A stretch of 64,000 nucleotides of DNA from Trametes villosa (Eukaryota > Basidiomycota > Agaricomycetes > Polyporales > Polyporaceae), in contig PUDQ02000024.1 in NCBI GenBank assembly GCA_002964805.2, positions 434,001 to 498,000 of the forward strand, in the 5' to 3' direction. This document shows positions 1 through 10,795 of this stretch, piece by piece. How positions within the stretch are numbered: the stretch's first letter is position 1; each line of letters opens with the position of its first letter. The notes beneath the pieces were generated by a model. It saw nothing but the letters and a program-made list of their open reading frames with translations. It had not been told where the DNA came from and searched no databases. Made by a program: the position numbers and the translations under genes.

Positions 1-848
1 CCCCGTCGTACCGCTCCCAGACCCACGCCGCAGCGCTGGACCCCGACGCGATGGCCATCTCCGTCCCGCGGAGCACCATCGACGTGCACATGGCGAGCGT
101 CTCCTCCTCGCCGAACGTCTCCACGATGCACTACTCCTCGCGGCCGGTCGAGTTCGTGTCGAACTCCGTCGGGCGCGTGCCGGAGAACGCGCTCGGGATC
201 CGCACCGCAGAGCCCGCCCCCCGCTTGTCCCCGGCGGCGATCAGCCACGAATGGAGGGAGCAGCAGGATCGGCGTGAGCGCCTCGCGCAGCTCAAGGAGG
301 TCCTCAACGACCCGGTGCCCTCGCCCAAGAGCAGCCTCTCGCGCAAGCCCACGCTCTCGGATGCCTCCGACCGCGCGCGCCCCATCGCGCCGAGCGGGCT
401 CTCCTCCACGCGCACGCCCTCCCCGGTGTCGAGCACCTCTCATTCATACTCCGCGTCCACGCTCGAGAAGGAGTACGCGCTCTCGACGCACCGGCACCAG
501 CTCCTCCAGCCGGGCATCTCCTCCGCGAGCGCCGCGGCGCTCGAGCACCAGCAGCGCACGCGCGCGTCGTCCACCGCGTCCGCCACCGCAGCGCCTGCGC
601 CGTCGTCCCTCACTCACGCGACCGCGACGCGTGACCGGGACCCCGCGCCCCCCATCCACGCCATATACGCACCGGCGCCCCCGCCAGCGTCCCCCGCACG
701 CCCCGTGCAGCCCCGGCGGCAGTCGACGGACACCGCCTCTTTGTCCAAGGGCAAGGCCGCCGAAATGGGCCTCGCGTCCGGCGGAGCCTACCCGTCTGGC
801 CTCACCCGCAGCATGCGCGCGATGCAGGAAGCCCCCCGCGTCTCATAG
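1..848 (+). CDS. C-terminal part of a Ser/Pro/Ala-rich protein, 5' end outside the window
   Basis: An open frame enters at base 3 and ends at the TAG at 846-848, giving about 281 residues. There is no stop upstream of the first internal Met (51), so the true start lies left of the window. The visible part is dominated by Ser, Ala, Pro and Thr. It has one short charged stretch (around EWREQQDRRERLAQLKEV, from about base 250) that could form a helix, and the rest looks disordered. No enzymatic or membrane motif is seen and the family is not recognised. It is probably the tail of a larger regulatory or scaffold protein. That is inference from composition only. Confidence 0.55.
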   Translation, partial: PSYRSQTHAAALDPDAMAISVPRSTIDVHMASVSSSPNVSTMHYSSRPVEFVSNSVGRVPENALGIRTAEPAPRLSPAAISHEWREQQDRRERLAQLKEVLNDPVPSPKSSLSRKPTLSDASDRARPIAPSGLSSTRTPSPVSSTSHSYSASTLEKEYALSTHRHQLLQPGISSASAAALEHQQRTRASSTASATAAPAPSSLTHATATRDRDPAPPIHAIYAPAPPPASPARPVQPRRQSTDTASLSKGKAAEMGLASGGAYPSGLTRSMRAMQEAPRVS

Positions 849-2630
849 TCTCCTCGTCTCTCGGCTGCTCCCTCGCGCGCTCCAGCAGCGCGGCCGCGGA
901 GGACAGGACGCGTGGCGCACCTGCAGTACACGCGCATGCGTGTGTGCTCGCGGACGTGCGCAGCGGCCTTCCGCCCTCGCGGTGCCCGTGCCCGCCTCGT
1001 CCATTAAGTTATCCCAGCCTCCGTCCCAGGTACGAGTCCCCCTGCTCCGTCCCCTGTTCATCGCCAGCAGACAGGCCGCGGCGCAGCCTTTCTCCCCCGG
1101 TTCCCGCAATAACGCATCTATACGCACGCAGCCGCGACGGGCCCCCTGCAGTGGGCCCCGCGAGGTTAATGTATACTATCTATACGCATATGCCACTCGC
1201 CCTCCCTCCCACCCCCGCCCCACCCCATACCTGCCGCCCTGGCTCCTTCTCCCCTTCTCGTCGCCTCCGTCGCATTCGCATTCGCATTGGCGTTCCCCGC
1301 AGCGCTTCCAGACCCCCCTCCGAGCGTTCGTACGTTCATCTCCTCGTCTTCCGCCCGCTTCGGGCCTCGGACTTCCCGCCTCGCCTCACCCCCTCTCCGT
1401 GTCCGTGTCCGCGTCCGTGTCGCACCCGTAATGGGCAGCCGACTTCCTGTTGTACTAGTACAGCGTCCACAGCGTCCACACAGAACCCAGACCCGTGCAT
1501 CCGACTGCCATAATCAATGCCAGCACACAGTTCAAGCGCCTCATCTTGCAAGCCTTTGTGCCAAGTCCGAACGCCTCGCGCGCGCAACACAGCTGGCTGA
1601 ACCCCGGCAGCGGGTGCAGACGAAGAGCCCTGAAGATCGTTTATTGAACCTTGAAAGCTTCCCGGAACACGACGCCGCGGTCCGAAGCCTGCGCGCTATG
1701 TACGGGCGAGGGCACGCATCGCGCGCGGCGCTGCTTTCGCCCATGCCACCATCATCATGGGCCAGGACCACAGTGGCTGGACGGCGGCCTCGAGGTGCGC
1801 GTCCTTCCAGACGAGTGCTATCTGACAGTTTCTGCTTTCTGGCAATCCTGCTCTACACGCGTGCATGGGAGCCAGGGCGTACGCGTACGGAGAAGTCCTC
1901 GGACATCCCAGCTGCAGGCGGCTTCCCTCGGGTGCCGCAGTCGGTGGGCACTGGAGGGATCCAGTGCACTATCAGACTTCATACGGGGGCTCCACGGCGC
2001 CGGATCGCACGAAGGCGAAGGCGAAGACGTGGTTAACGGAGCGGAGGTGTCTGCGAGTGGGAACGCCGAACACATTTTGCTGGCGGCGCGTGCAGCGACA
2101 TGCGGATTTAATGGATGGTATAGGACCCGAGCGTGTTCCACGGGCGTAGTGCAGAATGTGACCCCCAACGTGTTGCTGGAGAACGGAGGTTCGGGGAGAC
2201 GGGCGGAAAGTCCGTTTGTTGTGACGGTGCGGGGGTTTGGCTGAACCCTTGCCGGACGTGCGGGCGGTCGTGGCGGGCGAGGGAATTGCCGGGATTCTCG
2301 CGAGACATGTATGTCGACCCGGTATACAGCGCTGGCGCACATTTCGCCTATGGTCTGTTAGCGGAACCATTTTCAGGTCATAGCAGATCTGGTTGGGCAC
2401 GCGCGAGGTGTCCCGAAAAAAGCGAGTGAATAAGATAAGTAGTATGCGAAGCCCTGAAGAGCACCAGTTTTGTTACAACGGACGCGTCGTACCGGTGTTC
2501 CCCTCGCGATATATGTCGGTCAATACAGCCGGAGGCGGGGCCGTCCCTCCAGTCCGTGAGCACACCAGAACCCCCAACTCGACACCCAGCCCAAAAGGTA
2601 TGCCAGCTGCGCAGGATGGATCCGCCGCGT
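849..2630. other. Intergenic, convergent 3' flanks; microsatellite-like runs
   Basis: No convincing gene is seen between the plus-strand gene ending at 848 and the minus-strand SEC61B ending at 2631. Several long open frames overlap on both strands but look like by-products of GC-rich DNA. Short imperfect repeats occur: a (gcattc)n run near 1270-1290, a (ccgtgt)n run near 1398-1424, and a doubled agcgtccac near 1463. Confidence 0.5.
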
Positions 2631-3107
2631 TTACTTGGTGAACGCGCGGATGATCTTCGCGGAGATGTGGAGGAAGAAGATGGAGGCAATGAAGGAAAGG
2701 GAGAGGACGAGGACAATGAAGGGGTCACTGCATAAAGCAATACGACATTAAGTGGTGGAGACGAAATGACGGTAGGTGAGACTCACACTCGGAGTCCTGG
2801 TGAGTCGTCCGTGTAGAGCTTCAGCATGGTGTTGGACGAACCGCCGGCCCCCGCGGCGCGTGTGGAGTTGGGCTTCGAGACCTGCGAACCAGTCGCTCGC
2901 CGACTGACATAGGTTGGAGAATGCATGCTTAGCAAAACGATAAACATAGCAAGTGCTTCGTTGCATACCGAATCTGTGCGCCCGCAGGCTTTGCGACAGC
3001 AGAGGGGCGGCCTGCGGAGCGGGAGGATTCAGAGTCAGACTGTACGGAGTGTCAGCATTCGGTATTCGCTCCGCGTGAGTTACAACACATGTCGGGCGAC
3101 ATACCAT
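2631..3107 (-). CDS. SEC61B: Sec61 translocon beta subunit (Sbh1-like)
   Basis: Tail-anchored beta subunit of the ER protein-conducting channel. Model: exons 3107-3105, 3039-2969, 2903-2787 and 2727-2631, all with GT-AG introns, totalling 95 residues, the usual family size. The first exon is only the ATG. The protein has a basic N-terminal half (AQIRRRATGSQVS), the conserved family block SNTMLKLYTDDSPGLRVDP, then one membrane helix (FIVLVLSLSFIASIFFLHI) and a short luminal tail. Splicing restores the family motif exactly across the third and fourth exons (GT|T GAC), which supports the model. It is divergently arranged with the R-SNARE gene only 226 bp away. Identification rests on recognising the family block and is strong. 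Confidence 0.95.
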
Positions 3108-3333
3108 GGCGGCAGAGGAGGAGGAGATGGACGTTGCTGGCAAGTCCGGTTTAGCCTGAGAGTACACGTCGCGCCCCAAGCCACGTGGGGGAATGCAGTG
3201 ACAGGTACGTGACCCGTCGGCGGTCACACGCGCCGGGGACGTGACGGTGACGCACTTGGTAACGAGACTGGGCGCTAATGGAGCTGCTACGCTTGCCCGG
3301 AGTTTTGTCCTCCCAATTCTACCCGCTAACGAC
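3108..3333. promoter_or_regulatory. Short divergent promoter between SEC61B and the VAMP7-like gene
   Basis: Only 226 bp separate the two start codons, so both 5' UTRs and any promoter elements must be shared. No clear TATA box is seen. The bidirectional arrangement could co-express two secretory-pathway genes (inference). Confidence 0.5.
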
Positions 3334-4217
3334 ATGTCTTTAGTGCGTGAACTATTCCGAGATGTTCTACCGTGATTTGAACTGTTATTTCATCAGATAC
3401 ACGGGCTTGTGGCCAAGGGGTCGACCATTCTCGCAGAGCACCAGGCAGGTCAGCGGGACTTCTCGCAAGGTGAGCTACTTCGGGGAAGCGCATGGTATTC
3501 GTGCACTTACGCCTAACTTTACAGCAACACAAACTATCCTGTCGAAGATCCCTCCCAACAACAGCAAGCTCACTTATGTTTGGGAGCAATACCTCTTCCA
3601 CTACATCTCCGAGGGCGGATTCACGTACCTGGTTATGGCCGATGATGCTGCGGGAAGGTGAGTCTACTCCGTGCGCTCTGCCTTACTCACCCTGAACCTC
3701 TTTCAAGACGCATGCCCTTCACCTTCCTTGCCGAGCTTCAGCAGAAGTTCACCTCACAACCTGCTGCCTCGTCCTCCACATCCGACCCTCCCGCCTACGC
3801 TCAGCAGGGCACATTCGGTCCAGTGATCGCCCAGCTCATGACACAATACAACACGAGCCCCCCGACAGATGAGCTCACCCGCGCGCAGGCCGAACTTGCG
3901 CAAGTGAAGGATATCATGGTCCAGAACGTCGAGCAGATCCTGTCAAGAGGGGAGCGGATCGAGCTGCTGGTCGATAAGACCGATAACATGGCGAGCCAGG
4001 CCACCGCCTTCCGGCGAGGCGCCAGGACAGTGCGGCGGAGCATGTGGTGGAAGAATACGCGCATTCTCGCGCTGAGTGTCGTCGTGGCGCTGGTATGTAC
4101 GTCAGTTTATATGGGGGCTTCTTTACTGATCGTCCACCCGGGTATCAGGTGCTTCTGTGGGTGCTCATGGCCCAGTTCTGTGGCGCTGGGCTGAACCACT
4201 GCGGCGCGAAGTCGTGA
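3334..4217 (+). CDS. VAMP7-type longin R-SNARE
   Basis: Vesicle or vacuole R-SNARE that drives membrane fusion with Q-SNARE partners. Exons 3334-3342, 3397-3469, 3525-3657, 3708-4092 and 4149-4217 give 222 residues, matching the roughly 220 of VAMP7. The first exon codes only MSL. The longin domain (residues 1 to about 115) starts IHGLVAKGSTILAEHQ. The SNARE motif (about 128-188) carries the zero-layer Arg in VEQILSRGERIELL. A C-terminal anchor follows (ILALSVVVALVLLWVLMAQF), split by the last intron. Adjacent basic and Trp residues (RRSMWWKN) are typical of longin SNAREs. Its exons from 3400 on, with 200 bp of 3' flank, are duplicated at 9546-10574. This copy is intact and presumably functional. 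Confidence 0.93.
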
Positions 4218-4429
4218 GCGGCTCTGTCTTCTGCCATATATCCCCACCGCAATGTATGCTAGCCCCCCGTTTAGTCCCCCTCCCCTGCCCGGATACCTGT
4301 ATTCTAGTGCCTGGATATGACATTTGCCGTAACTCCCATTCGAGCTCTGGATATCCCCTGTCGACCGTCTGGCCCATCACCCGCCCACAGTGGCTGTCAT
4401 GCACCGCTGCCGTGCTCTGGATATCCAGA
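3400..4429 (+). repeat. Segmental duplication, intact copy
   Basis: About 1.03 kb covering exons 2-5 of the R-SNARE and about 210 bp of 3' flank recurs at 9546-10574. The 3' flank from the stop codon to about 4372 is essentially identical in both copies, including the repeated gctctggatatc motif. Similarity fades after the second ctctggatatccaga. Confidence 0.9.
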
Positions 4430-4512
4430 TGCCTTCGCCCCCGAACATCGTGCGGCGCGCCTGGTGCTGACAGCGTGTCTACAGACCGATTTCTGGTTCC
4501 GGCTCCGCCGTC

Positions 4513-5353
4513 ATGGCCCTCCAGGAGGCCGTCGAAGCCACTCTGCAATGTGAACACCACGTGTGTGCTCATGATGTCGTTCCGCAGAGCTTCGCGCCCA
4601 TCGTGGACTACTTCGCCTTTGCGGTGAACAAGTTCCAGTCGAACGGCGCTCCCGACAAGCCGGCGGAGTCGCCCAAGGCGCAGTGCCAGTATCAGCGCGC
4701 GTACTGACTCTCGAAGGAGCTCCGCGACTAGCTCCTCACGTACTCGACCGAGCAGATCAACCAGATCAAGGCGCAGAGTGTGCTTGTCCAGCGCGCGTCC
4801 GCGACCGCGACCGCGCACTCGCTCAGCGAGCTCGCCTCCACCAGCTTCGGCGTCACGCAGCTCCGCGTGCACCCCCTCAGCGACGCCATGGTCGCCGAGC
4901 TTCAGAAGGCTCAGGTGCGTCTCAGCCCGCTGAAGCCTGTTTAGCACTCTTCTCACTTCAGGTGCTGCGCAGGCTTCCACCGCGGCGCTCCCTGCAACGC
5001 TGCAGGCGTCTTTCCACAACTTCTCGGCGAACCTCACGTCGACCATCAACAAGCATTCGGCTATCCTCAACTTGCCCGAGCCTGTGCCCGAGAAGGTCCA
5101 GAAGATCCGCGACACTGCGGAGCAGCGCGTGCAGCCCATCCTCTACACCGCGATCGCGCAGGTGCAGGAGTTCCTCCGCCCTCTCAAGGCGCGCGGGGTC
5201 TCCGAGGAGAAGGCGGAGCTTCACCACGGCGCGACCACCACGAGCGGCGCGACGACGGTGAACGGCGTTTCGCGCAGCTCAGCCAGGGCGTCATCTAGGG
5301 GCTTCGCGCAGCGCTGGAGTCGTCCAGTCGCGCGAGCGTGTTACTGTCCTTAG
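4513..5353 (+). pseudogene. Perilipin-like lipid-droplet protein, disabled
   Basis: Reading one frame from 4513 gives a protein resembling the perilipin-like proteins of mushrooms: FAPIVDYFAFAVNKFQ, then LSKELRD, STEQINQIKAQSVLVQR, LSDAMVAELQKAQ and, after an intron at 4915-4972, ASTAALPATLQASFHN and VPEKVQKIRDTAEQRVQP. Two in-frame stops interrupt it: TGA at 4705-4707 and TAG at 4729-4731. The intron still has normal borders (gtgcgt...gcgcag) and the frame continues to 5351, so the decay is mild and recent. The N-terminal third of the family is not found upstream. The family assignment is from memory of fungal homologues, so moderate. The pseudogene status follows directly from the stops. 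Confidence 0.7.
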
Positions 5354-6546
5354 CTTCCGCGACGAGCTCAATGTCAACGCTGAGCGCCACATTCCGAGTC
5401 GAAGGCGTCTTGATATGATTACAGATGAACCAGGCCGCGGCGCGTATGTCATTGGCAATGTGTTCATCTGGAGACGCTATCATTGCGATTCTAAGGGTGA
5501 ATTGGGAGAGGCGTTCGAGGTGTATGGTAGGGAGGGGGGATAGGTCTTCGACGTTTGCCACAGCACCTACAATTTATGAGACGACGGAACTGGCGGAGAA
5601 CGCAAACCGCTCACCAGTAGTCGCTAAATGATGCAGCCCGTCAATGGTTACGAGGTCAAGAGTAAGGGTTTTGAGAGTTTCGCGGGCTTCATGCAACAGC
5701 CAGTAGGTGGCGCCGGCACCGAGTCGCGCGTGCTGCGCACAAATGAGCCCGAGGAGAGTGAAGGAGGGCGGTGAGCGCGCGTACCGTTCGATCCTCCATG
5801 AGAACGGAGACATCCTCTAGACGCAGCGATGCTTTCGTCTTCGCGCCGACCAACGCGGTGGCGGCGTCCGCGCTGTCGACAGCCCAGTGGACGGAGTCGA
5901 TCTTCACGGTCTGCAAGGTTGGTCGGCTCTCGACGCCCAGCTTCATTGTCGCGATGAACTCTGGCGTCGAAGAAAATCCAACGGACGCCAATGTCGCGGA
6001 GTAGATGCGCAATTTGTCTTGCTGGCTGCGTTCCGCCACCAGGGCCGGCGAGAAGTTCTTGCAGATCCTGACTTTGACCAACGGCGAGAAGCCCGGGCTA
6101 TCCCGCACCTTCCTCCAGACTTCCTGCAAGGGCCCAGGCTCTGGCCACGAGTCGTCGTTGGCTGAGACGGGAATCGCAACTTGAGCAGGGCATCGGCATG
6201 ATGCCACAGCGGATGGCGTGGCGCCAGGAGTCTTGCACGATCTCGTCGGTTCTAGAGCTAGTTCAGCGCAGACGCTGTCGAGATGAGGAGAGCCCTGAAT
6301 GCCAGTTGCGAGTCCTGATGATGTGTGCGCTGAGTTGGTCACCAGCCTACTTCCTATGCCTTCCTCCGCTGGAAGTGACTCCGCCTCGGGACAGCATCTG
6401 CCAACGCCATATATTTCGAGAGTGATGGTTGGAAAAGCCGGGAAGAAACTCCCTTTAGGTTGGCGGTTGAGCATGGCTAGAGATAACCAAGTCTGGAGGG
6501 TGATGAAGTGAGATATGAGTAGGAGGCGGCATAGGACTGCGAGCAT
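5295..6546 (-). CDS. Hypothetical protein, leucine-rich, F-box-protein-like C-terminal region
   Basis: Three exons join in frame: 6546-5785, 5732-5615 and 5566-5295, with GT-AG introns of 52 and 48 bp, giving 383 residues. The C-terminal two thirds reads like the leucine-rich tails of the many mushroom F-box proteins (for example LRLEDVSVLMEDRT, then ETLKTLTLDLVTIDG, then HLERLSQFTLRIAMIAS). No F-box is visible. The start is uncertain: Met at 6546 begins a hydrophobic stretch, Met at 6474 is an alternative, and a further 5' exon carrying the F-box may have been missed. The frame-consistent splices make it a real or recently real gene. The function is not recognised. Confidence 0.5.
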
Positions 6547-7140
6547 AAACTTGCCTCAGACGGGCGCCATTGGATCGAGATACGGTATGGCACCTTTTCA
6601 GCAGCATCCCGGGCGGCGATGATACGGGTGAAACGAGTCAGGAGAGAATGTTTCCGGTAGGGCGTTGACTTGTAGTGCGCGGTGGGCGTGGTGCTATGCG
6701 GGTGCCTCCAGGGACGGAGAGAGGTCATCAACTTCAAGCCCGGCAACGCGCCGGTATCACGTGAACGCCTCCAACGAAGCGACCGTCACCAAGAAAACGC
6801 CCGTGCCCCGAGTCTACAAAGCTGAGGTCGGCGAACTGAGGGAGCTCCCATAGAGCCTTGCGTGAATCTAGTGATATCGAGTTGAATGGTCAATGGAGTG
6901 CCGGGACTCGCCACCTCTGCAAGAATAGAGCGCGATTATCGTGGTAGTGAGTCCCTTCCCCAATCATATGCATACTAGACGAGATATAACTGACCACATA
7001 AGAGGCCGCTGTTCGTATGCCATCCACGGATGAAGCCATGTCCAATATTATCACAGCCATTTTCCGTTCCGGTTATGATTATCGCCTCTGATCGCATCCG
7101 TGAAAGACCCGCGATCCGTACTGCAGTTCGGTTCAACAGC
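6547..7140. other. Intergenic, no gene recognised
   Basis: Space between two minus-strand leucine-rich genes. It may hold the 5' exon of the 5.3-6.5 kb gene or the 3' UTR of the next one. No motif could be supported. Confidence 0.4.
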
Positions 7141-8467
7141 TCATCTCATCAATCCCGGAAACAGAGGTACGTACCAGTCTGGAAGATAGATCAAGTTTTG
7201 AATCAAGCCAGCTTCCGAAAGACGCGGGAAGATTTCAGCAAAGCATTTCCTGGTATCCATATCTTCAGCAAGGCTGCAAAAGGTGTCGAGGCGAATGCTT
7301 TCAAGATCGGGGAAATATGAGTGGTCGACTAGTTCTTCGAGCCCGGGATTAAGGACTGCGAGATTGTCAGACAGCTTTGTTCCCCAGTCTACCACCTCAA
7401 ACTCGCTGAAGTAGATGGTGATAACGCGCAGCTTCTTGGCGAGAAGGGTTCTCAGCAGCTTCGGTACCCTAGCAATGCGTGCCGCGTATGGCTCCCTGGG
7501 ACGCTCAAGGCGCGGGCCTCGTAAGTAGATGTCAAAGTTCACCAGGTTTGGGAAGTCGCAAATGACCGGCCAAGACGACTCCGGGTCTATTGCTGTGATT
7601 TAGTAGTGCATCCATGATGTGTCCTATATGCAATGCACGCACAGAGACCAGGGTGAGTGAAGTAGTGGAACGTCCCGAGATTTATCTTGAAGTGAGTTAT
7701 CTTGGTACCAACGATGCAAAACAGTGACTTCAGCCCTTCGACTTGGGCTAGCAACTCGTTGTGTGACTGCATTTTTGTTACATACGTGGAAATCTATGAT
7801 GCTGATTGACACGTACCAACGCCTGTACACACACGGATTGCTCCATTGCCACCTCCAAATGTGAGATGGGCGGGAGTGACGAAAGTTTCCTAGGCTTGGG
7901 TACTTTGACCGGCTTGGAAGAGCCGTCGGGGAGCTTCTCAGGCTCCAGCCAGTAGACACCTTCCACAACCAACGTGCGGACACTGGGAAACAGCGAGAGC
8001 GTGTCGCAGAGGATTGAGGGGCCCATCACCACCAATGCGCTGATCTTCAATGTCGTGATATCTAGAGCTTTGCAGGGAGGAACACCGAAAAACCTGGGGA
8101 CGGGGGCACTCGGGCCTGGGCGCCATATGAATAACGTGCGGAGGGATGGGAAGCATGGTGCTAGGATGGTCAGGAATAACACATATTCGGGTGTGATACC
8201 GTGGTGTGATTCAGAAACACAGACCCGGCGAACGTGGTCGCATAGATGGGGTGAACCGGCAAAATTCCGGCGTGCTTCATGGTACGAGGCCACCGGATTT
8301 TCGAGCATTGGGCCGAAACTCAGCTGCCGGAAGATCAGGCGTTGGGCGTATGGAGCCCAAGCGCGACAGACCAACGCGCAATTCTTCACGTCATACATCC
8401 ACCAGTAATTCTCCTGGATGAAGTCCATGATCCACTGAGCCAATTCGATCGGGAGTACAGGAGGCAT
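7141..8467 (-). CDS. F-box protein with leucine-rich C-terminal region
   Basis: Putative SCF ubiquitin-ligase substrate receptor. Exons 8467-7817, 7766-7643 and 7592-7141 join in frame to 408 residues. The N-terminus is a recognisable F-box (residues about 2-50): LPIELAQWIMDFI, then CALVCRAWAPYAQRLIFRQL. It is followed by irregular leucine-rich segments (LFLTILAPCFPSLRTLFI, LFPSVRTLVVEGVYWL, LRVITIYFSEFEVV). The last exon could instead splice at a GTACGT donor near 7170, which would change only the final residues. Such genes are highly expanded in Agaricomycetes and substrates are usually unknown. Confidence 0.8.
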
Positions 8468-9545
8468 GAGAGCGTCGCCGGGTGAGTGTAGGGCGACAGG
8501 TAGCGGTCCAGGTCAGGAATGCCGAATTTGCTGCGATACGATGGACGATAGGTGATCCAGCATTCGACTCGTGGGAACGGTCGCCTTCCCCGGCATGTTC
8601 GGGAGAGAGTGCGCGGTGAGAAAGCTCGAACGTCAACAGGAGTGGGCGCCTAAATGGCAATGTCCCGATATCTCAATAAGGGATCTTGACGCTTTGAGCA
8701 GAGAAACCGGCATTAATTGGGAGTAACTTAAGTAGACTCATGGATACGTACCTCCGCCAAAGGACCGTCGCAGTGTGATCCACATAACGAACGCGTATAC
8801 CTGGCAAGACAAGGGGCTCGGTTGCGCGCCGCGCGGGGTGTGTCTTAGTACGCTAGCGCATCGGGCACAACGGCCCGGCGCGAACGGAGGAACTGATTAG
8901 ATCTAATCTTATCTACAGCACTTCGGCGGCACTCGCAGCGTGTCGCCTCTTGGCGTGCAACGACGACCTTCCTCGCCCTCGTCCTCGCCCCGATCTATGC
9001 ATTTCTCTCCCTCTGACCTGGAGACGATATAAAAGTCTTGTAAAAAGACTGTTGTACGGAAGAGCTTCCAGACGACTGGAACGATCACGGTGGCGCACAG
9101 CAACTTCAACTGACCTGCGCAGGGAGCATGTCGATGAGAAAGGGGCTCTCCATGTCGAGCACGCGAAGCGAGTTACAGTCCCGTTTGTGTACTCGGCGAT
9201 CCTAAGTGCAGATTCAGAGGAATGACTGCGTGGAAGCGCGTGCTCGCCCAAGGTGCGTGCAAATATGCGCAGGCCCCGTGAATGTTGTGCTGACATTCGG
9301 ACACTAGACTTCATCGACTCCCCTGGCGTAGCGGTCGATGCAGAAACCGGCGTAGAGGAGGCATGTGAGTTGAGTATACCGTGCTGGCAGGATGGCTGTC
9401 CCGGAGCATCTCGGGTGCTCCAGAGATACAGTGCATAGTAACCTCCCAGAGTAACCACGGCTGCCAAAACGTGAAACGGAGCCTGCGCTGAAGTCACAGG
9501 TATACCCTACCTGCAGTACTGGGCTGCATGGGAATGGGTCAGACT
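8468..9545. other. Intergenic; possible gene fragment near 9300-9500 (minus)
   Basis: No confident gene. On the minus strand from 9497 a short hydrophobic reading frame (VLAAVVTLGGYYALYLW) looks like one membrane helix but leads into low-quality sequence. It could be a fragment of a membrane-protein gene. Confidence 0.35.
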
Positions 9546-10362
9546 CATGGCCTTGTAGCCGCACGGTCGACGGTCCTCGCCGAGCACTAGACCGATCAGT
9601 GGGATTTCCCGCAAGGTGAGCTACTTCAATGAACTGCGTGGTCCCTATCCCCCCATACACTCTCATAAACACCTAGACGATTCTGTCGCCTCCCAACAAC
9701 AGCAAGCACACTTAGGTTTAGGAGCAACACCTGCTCCACCACGTCTCCGAGGGCGGATCCACGTACCTGGGTTATTGCGGATGCTGCTGCGGGAAGGTGA
9801 GTAGCGCGTGCTATGATACGTACCTTGTCATGAACCCTGAACTTCCTCCAGGACGGATGCCCTTCACCTTCCTCGCTGAGCTGCAGCAGGCGTTGACCTC
9901 GCAACTTGCTGCCTCGTCCTCCACATCCGATCCACCTGCCTACGCCCAGCAGGGCACGTTCGGTCCAGTCATCGCCCATCTCATGCCACAATACAACACG
10001 AGCCCTCCGACAGACGAGCTCACCCGTGCACAGGCCGAGCTTGCACAAGTGAAGGATATCATGGTGCAGAACGTCGAGCAGATCCTGTCAAGAGGAGAGC
10101 GGATCGAACTCCTGGCCGATAAGACCGATAACATGGCGAGCCAGGCCACCGCCTTCCGGCGAGGCGCCAGGACAGTGCGGCGGAGCATGTGGTGGAAGAA
10201 TATGCGCGTTCTCGCGCTGAGTGTCGTCGTGGCGCTGGTGTGTACGTCAGTTCATATGGAGGTTTCTTTACTGATCGTCCACCCGGATATCAGGTGCTTC
10301 TGTGGGTGCTCATGGCCCAATTCTGCGGCGCTGGGCTGAACCGCTGCGGCGCGAAGTCGTGA
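9546..10362 (+). pseudogene. Second copy of the VAMP7-type R-SNARE, longin part destroyed
   Basis: Starts with a recognisable exon 2 remnant (HGLVAARSTVLAEH then TAG at 9588-9590). The exon 3 remnant has TAG at 9713-9715 and at 9719-9721, a deletion of about 7 bases near 9687 and further indels near 9770. Exons 1 and 2 upstream are missing or unrecognisable. By contrast exon 4 from the ATG at 9857 to 10237, and exon 5 (10294-10362), keep an open frame of 149 residues. That frame has the complete SNARE motif including the zero-layer Arg, and the membrane anchor. It is a segmental (intron-containing) duplicate of 3334-4217. A shortened SNARE-only protein from 9857 is possible but unproven. Confidence 0.85.
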
Positions 10363-10574
10363 GCGGCTCTGTCTTCTGCCATATATCCCCACCGCAATGT
10401 ATGCTAGCCCCCCGTTTAGTCCCCCTCCCCTGCCCGGATACCTGTATTCTAGTGCCTGGATATGACATTTGCCGTAACTCCCATTCGAGCTCTGGATATC
10501 CCCTGTCGACCGTCTAGCCCATCACTCGCACGCAGTAGCTGTCCTGTGCCACTGCCATGCTCTGGATATCCAGA
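9546..10574 (+). repeat. Segmental duplication, decayed copy
   Basis: Partner of 3400-4429. The copies are nearly identical from about 9857 to 10517 and much more diverged from 9546 to 9790, where the longin exons lie. Confidence 0.9.
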
Positions 10575-10795
10575 CGTGCGAAGGGCCGCGGCGAGGCTTG
10601 TGAATATTTGAATCCTGGCGCCTCTTCGGGGTTGTTCTCGGGGTCAGGGCTGGAAGGCGGTGATTTCCGAATACGGTGCACGGCGTCGTCGTGATGGCTC
10701 TTGACTCTTACCACCACGCTCGCATTTCTCAGCTGCTTGTCGCCCCCTCTTTCGAGCTCTCTGCTCGCCGGCGGTAGCCTGGCCTGCAGGACGCG

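Noticed and set aside
2748..3335. 195-codon minus-strand frame in front of SEC61B
   Set aside because: It reads through the SEC61B introns. Only the spliced exons give the known family sequence.
4165..5139. 324-codon minus-strand frame across the perilipin-like region
   Set aside because: Antisense shadow. The plus-strand frame has family similarity and normal splice borders, the minus frame has none.
9857..10362. Calling the second R-SNARE copy a normal functional gene
   Set aside because: Nonsense codons and deletions in the longin exons and the missing first exon rule out the full-length protein. Only a shortened form could be made.
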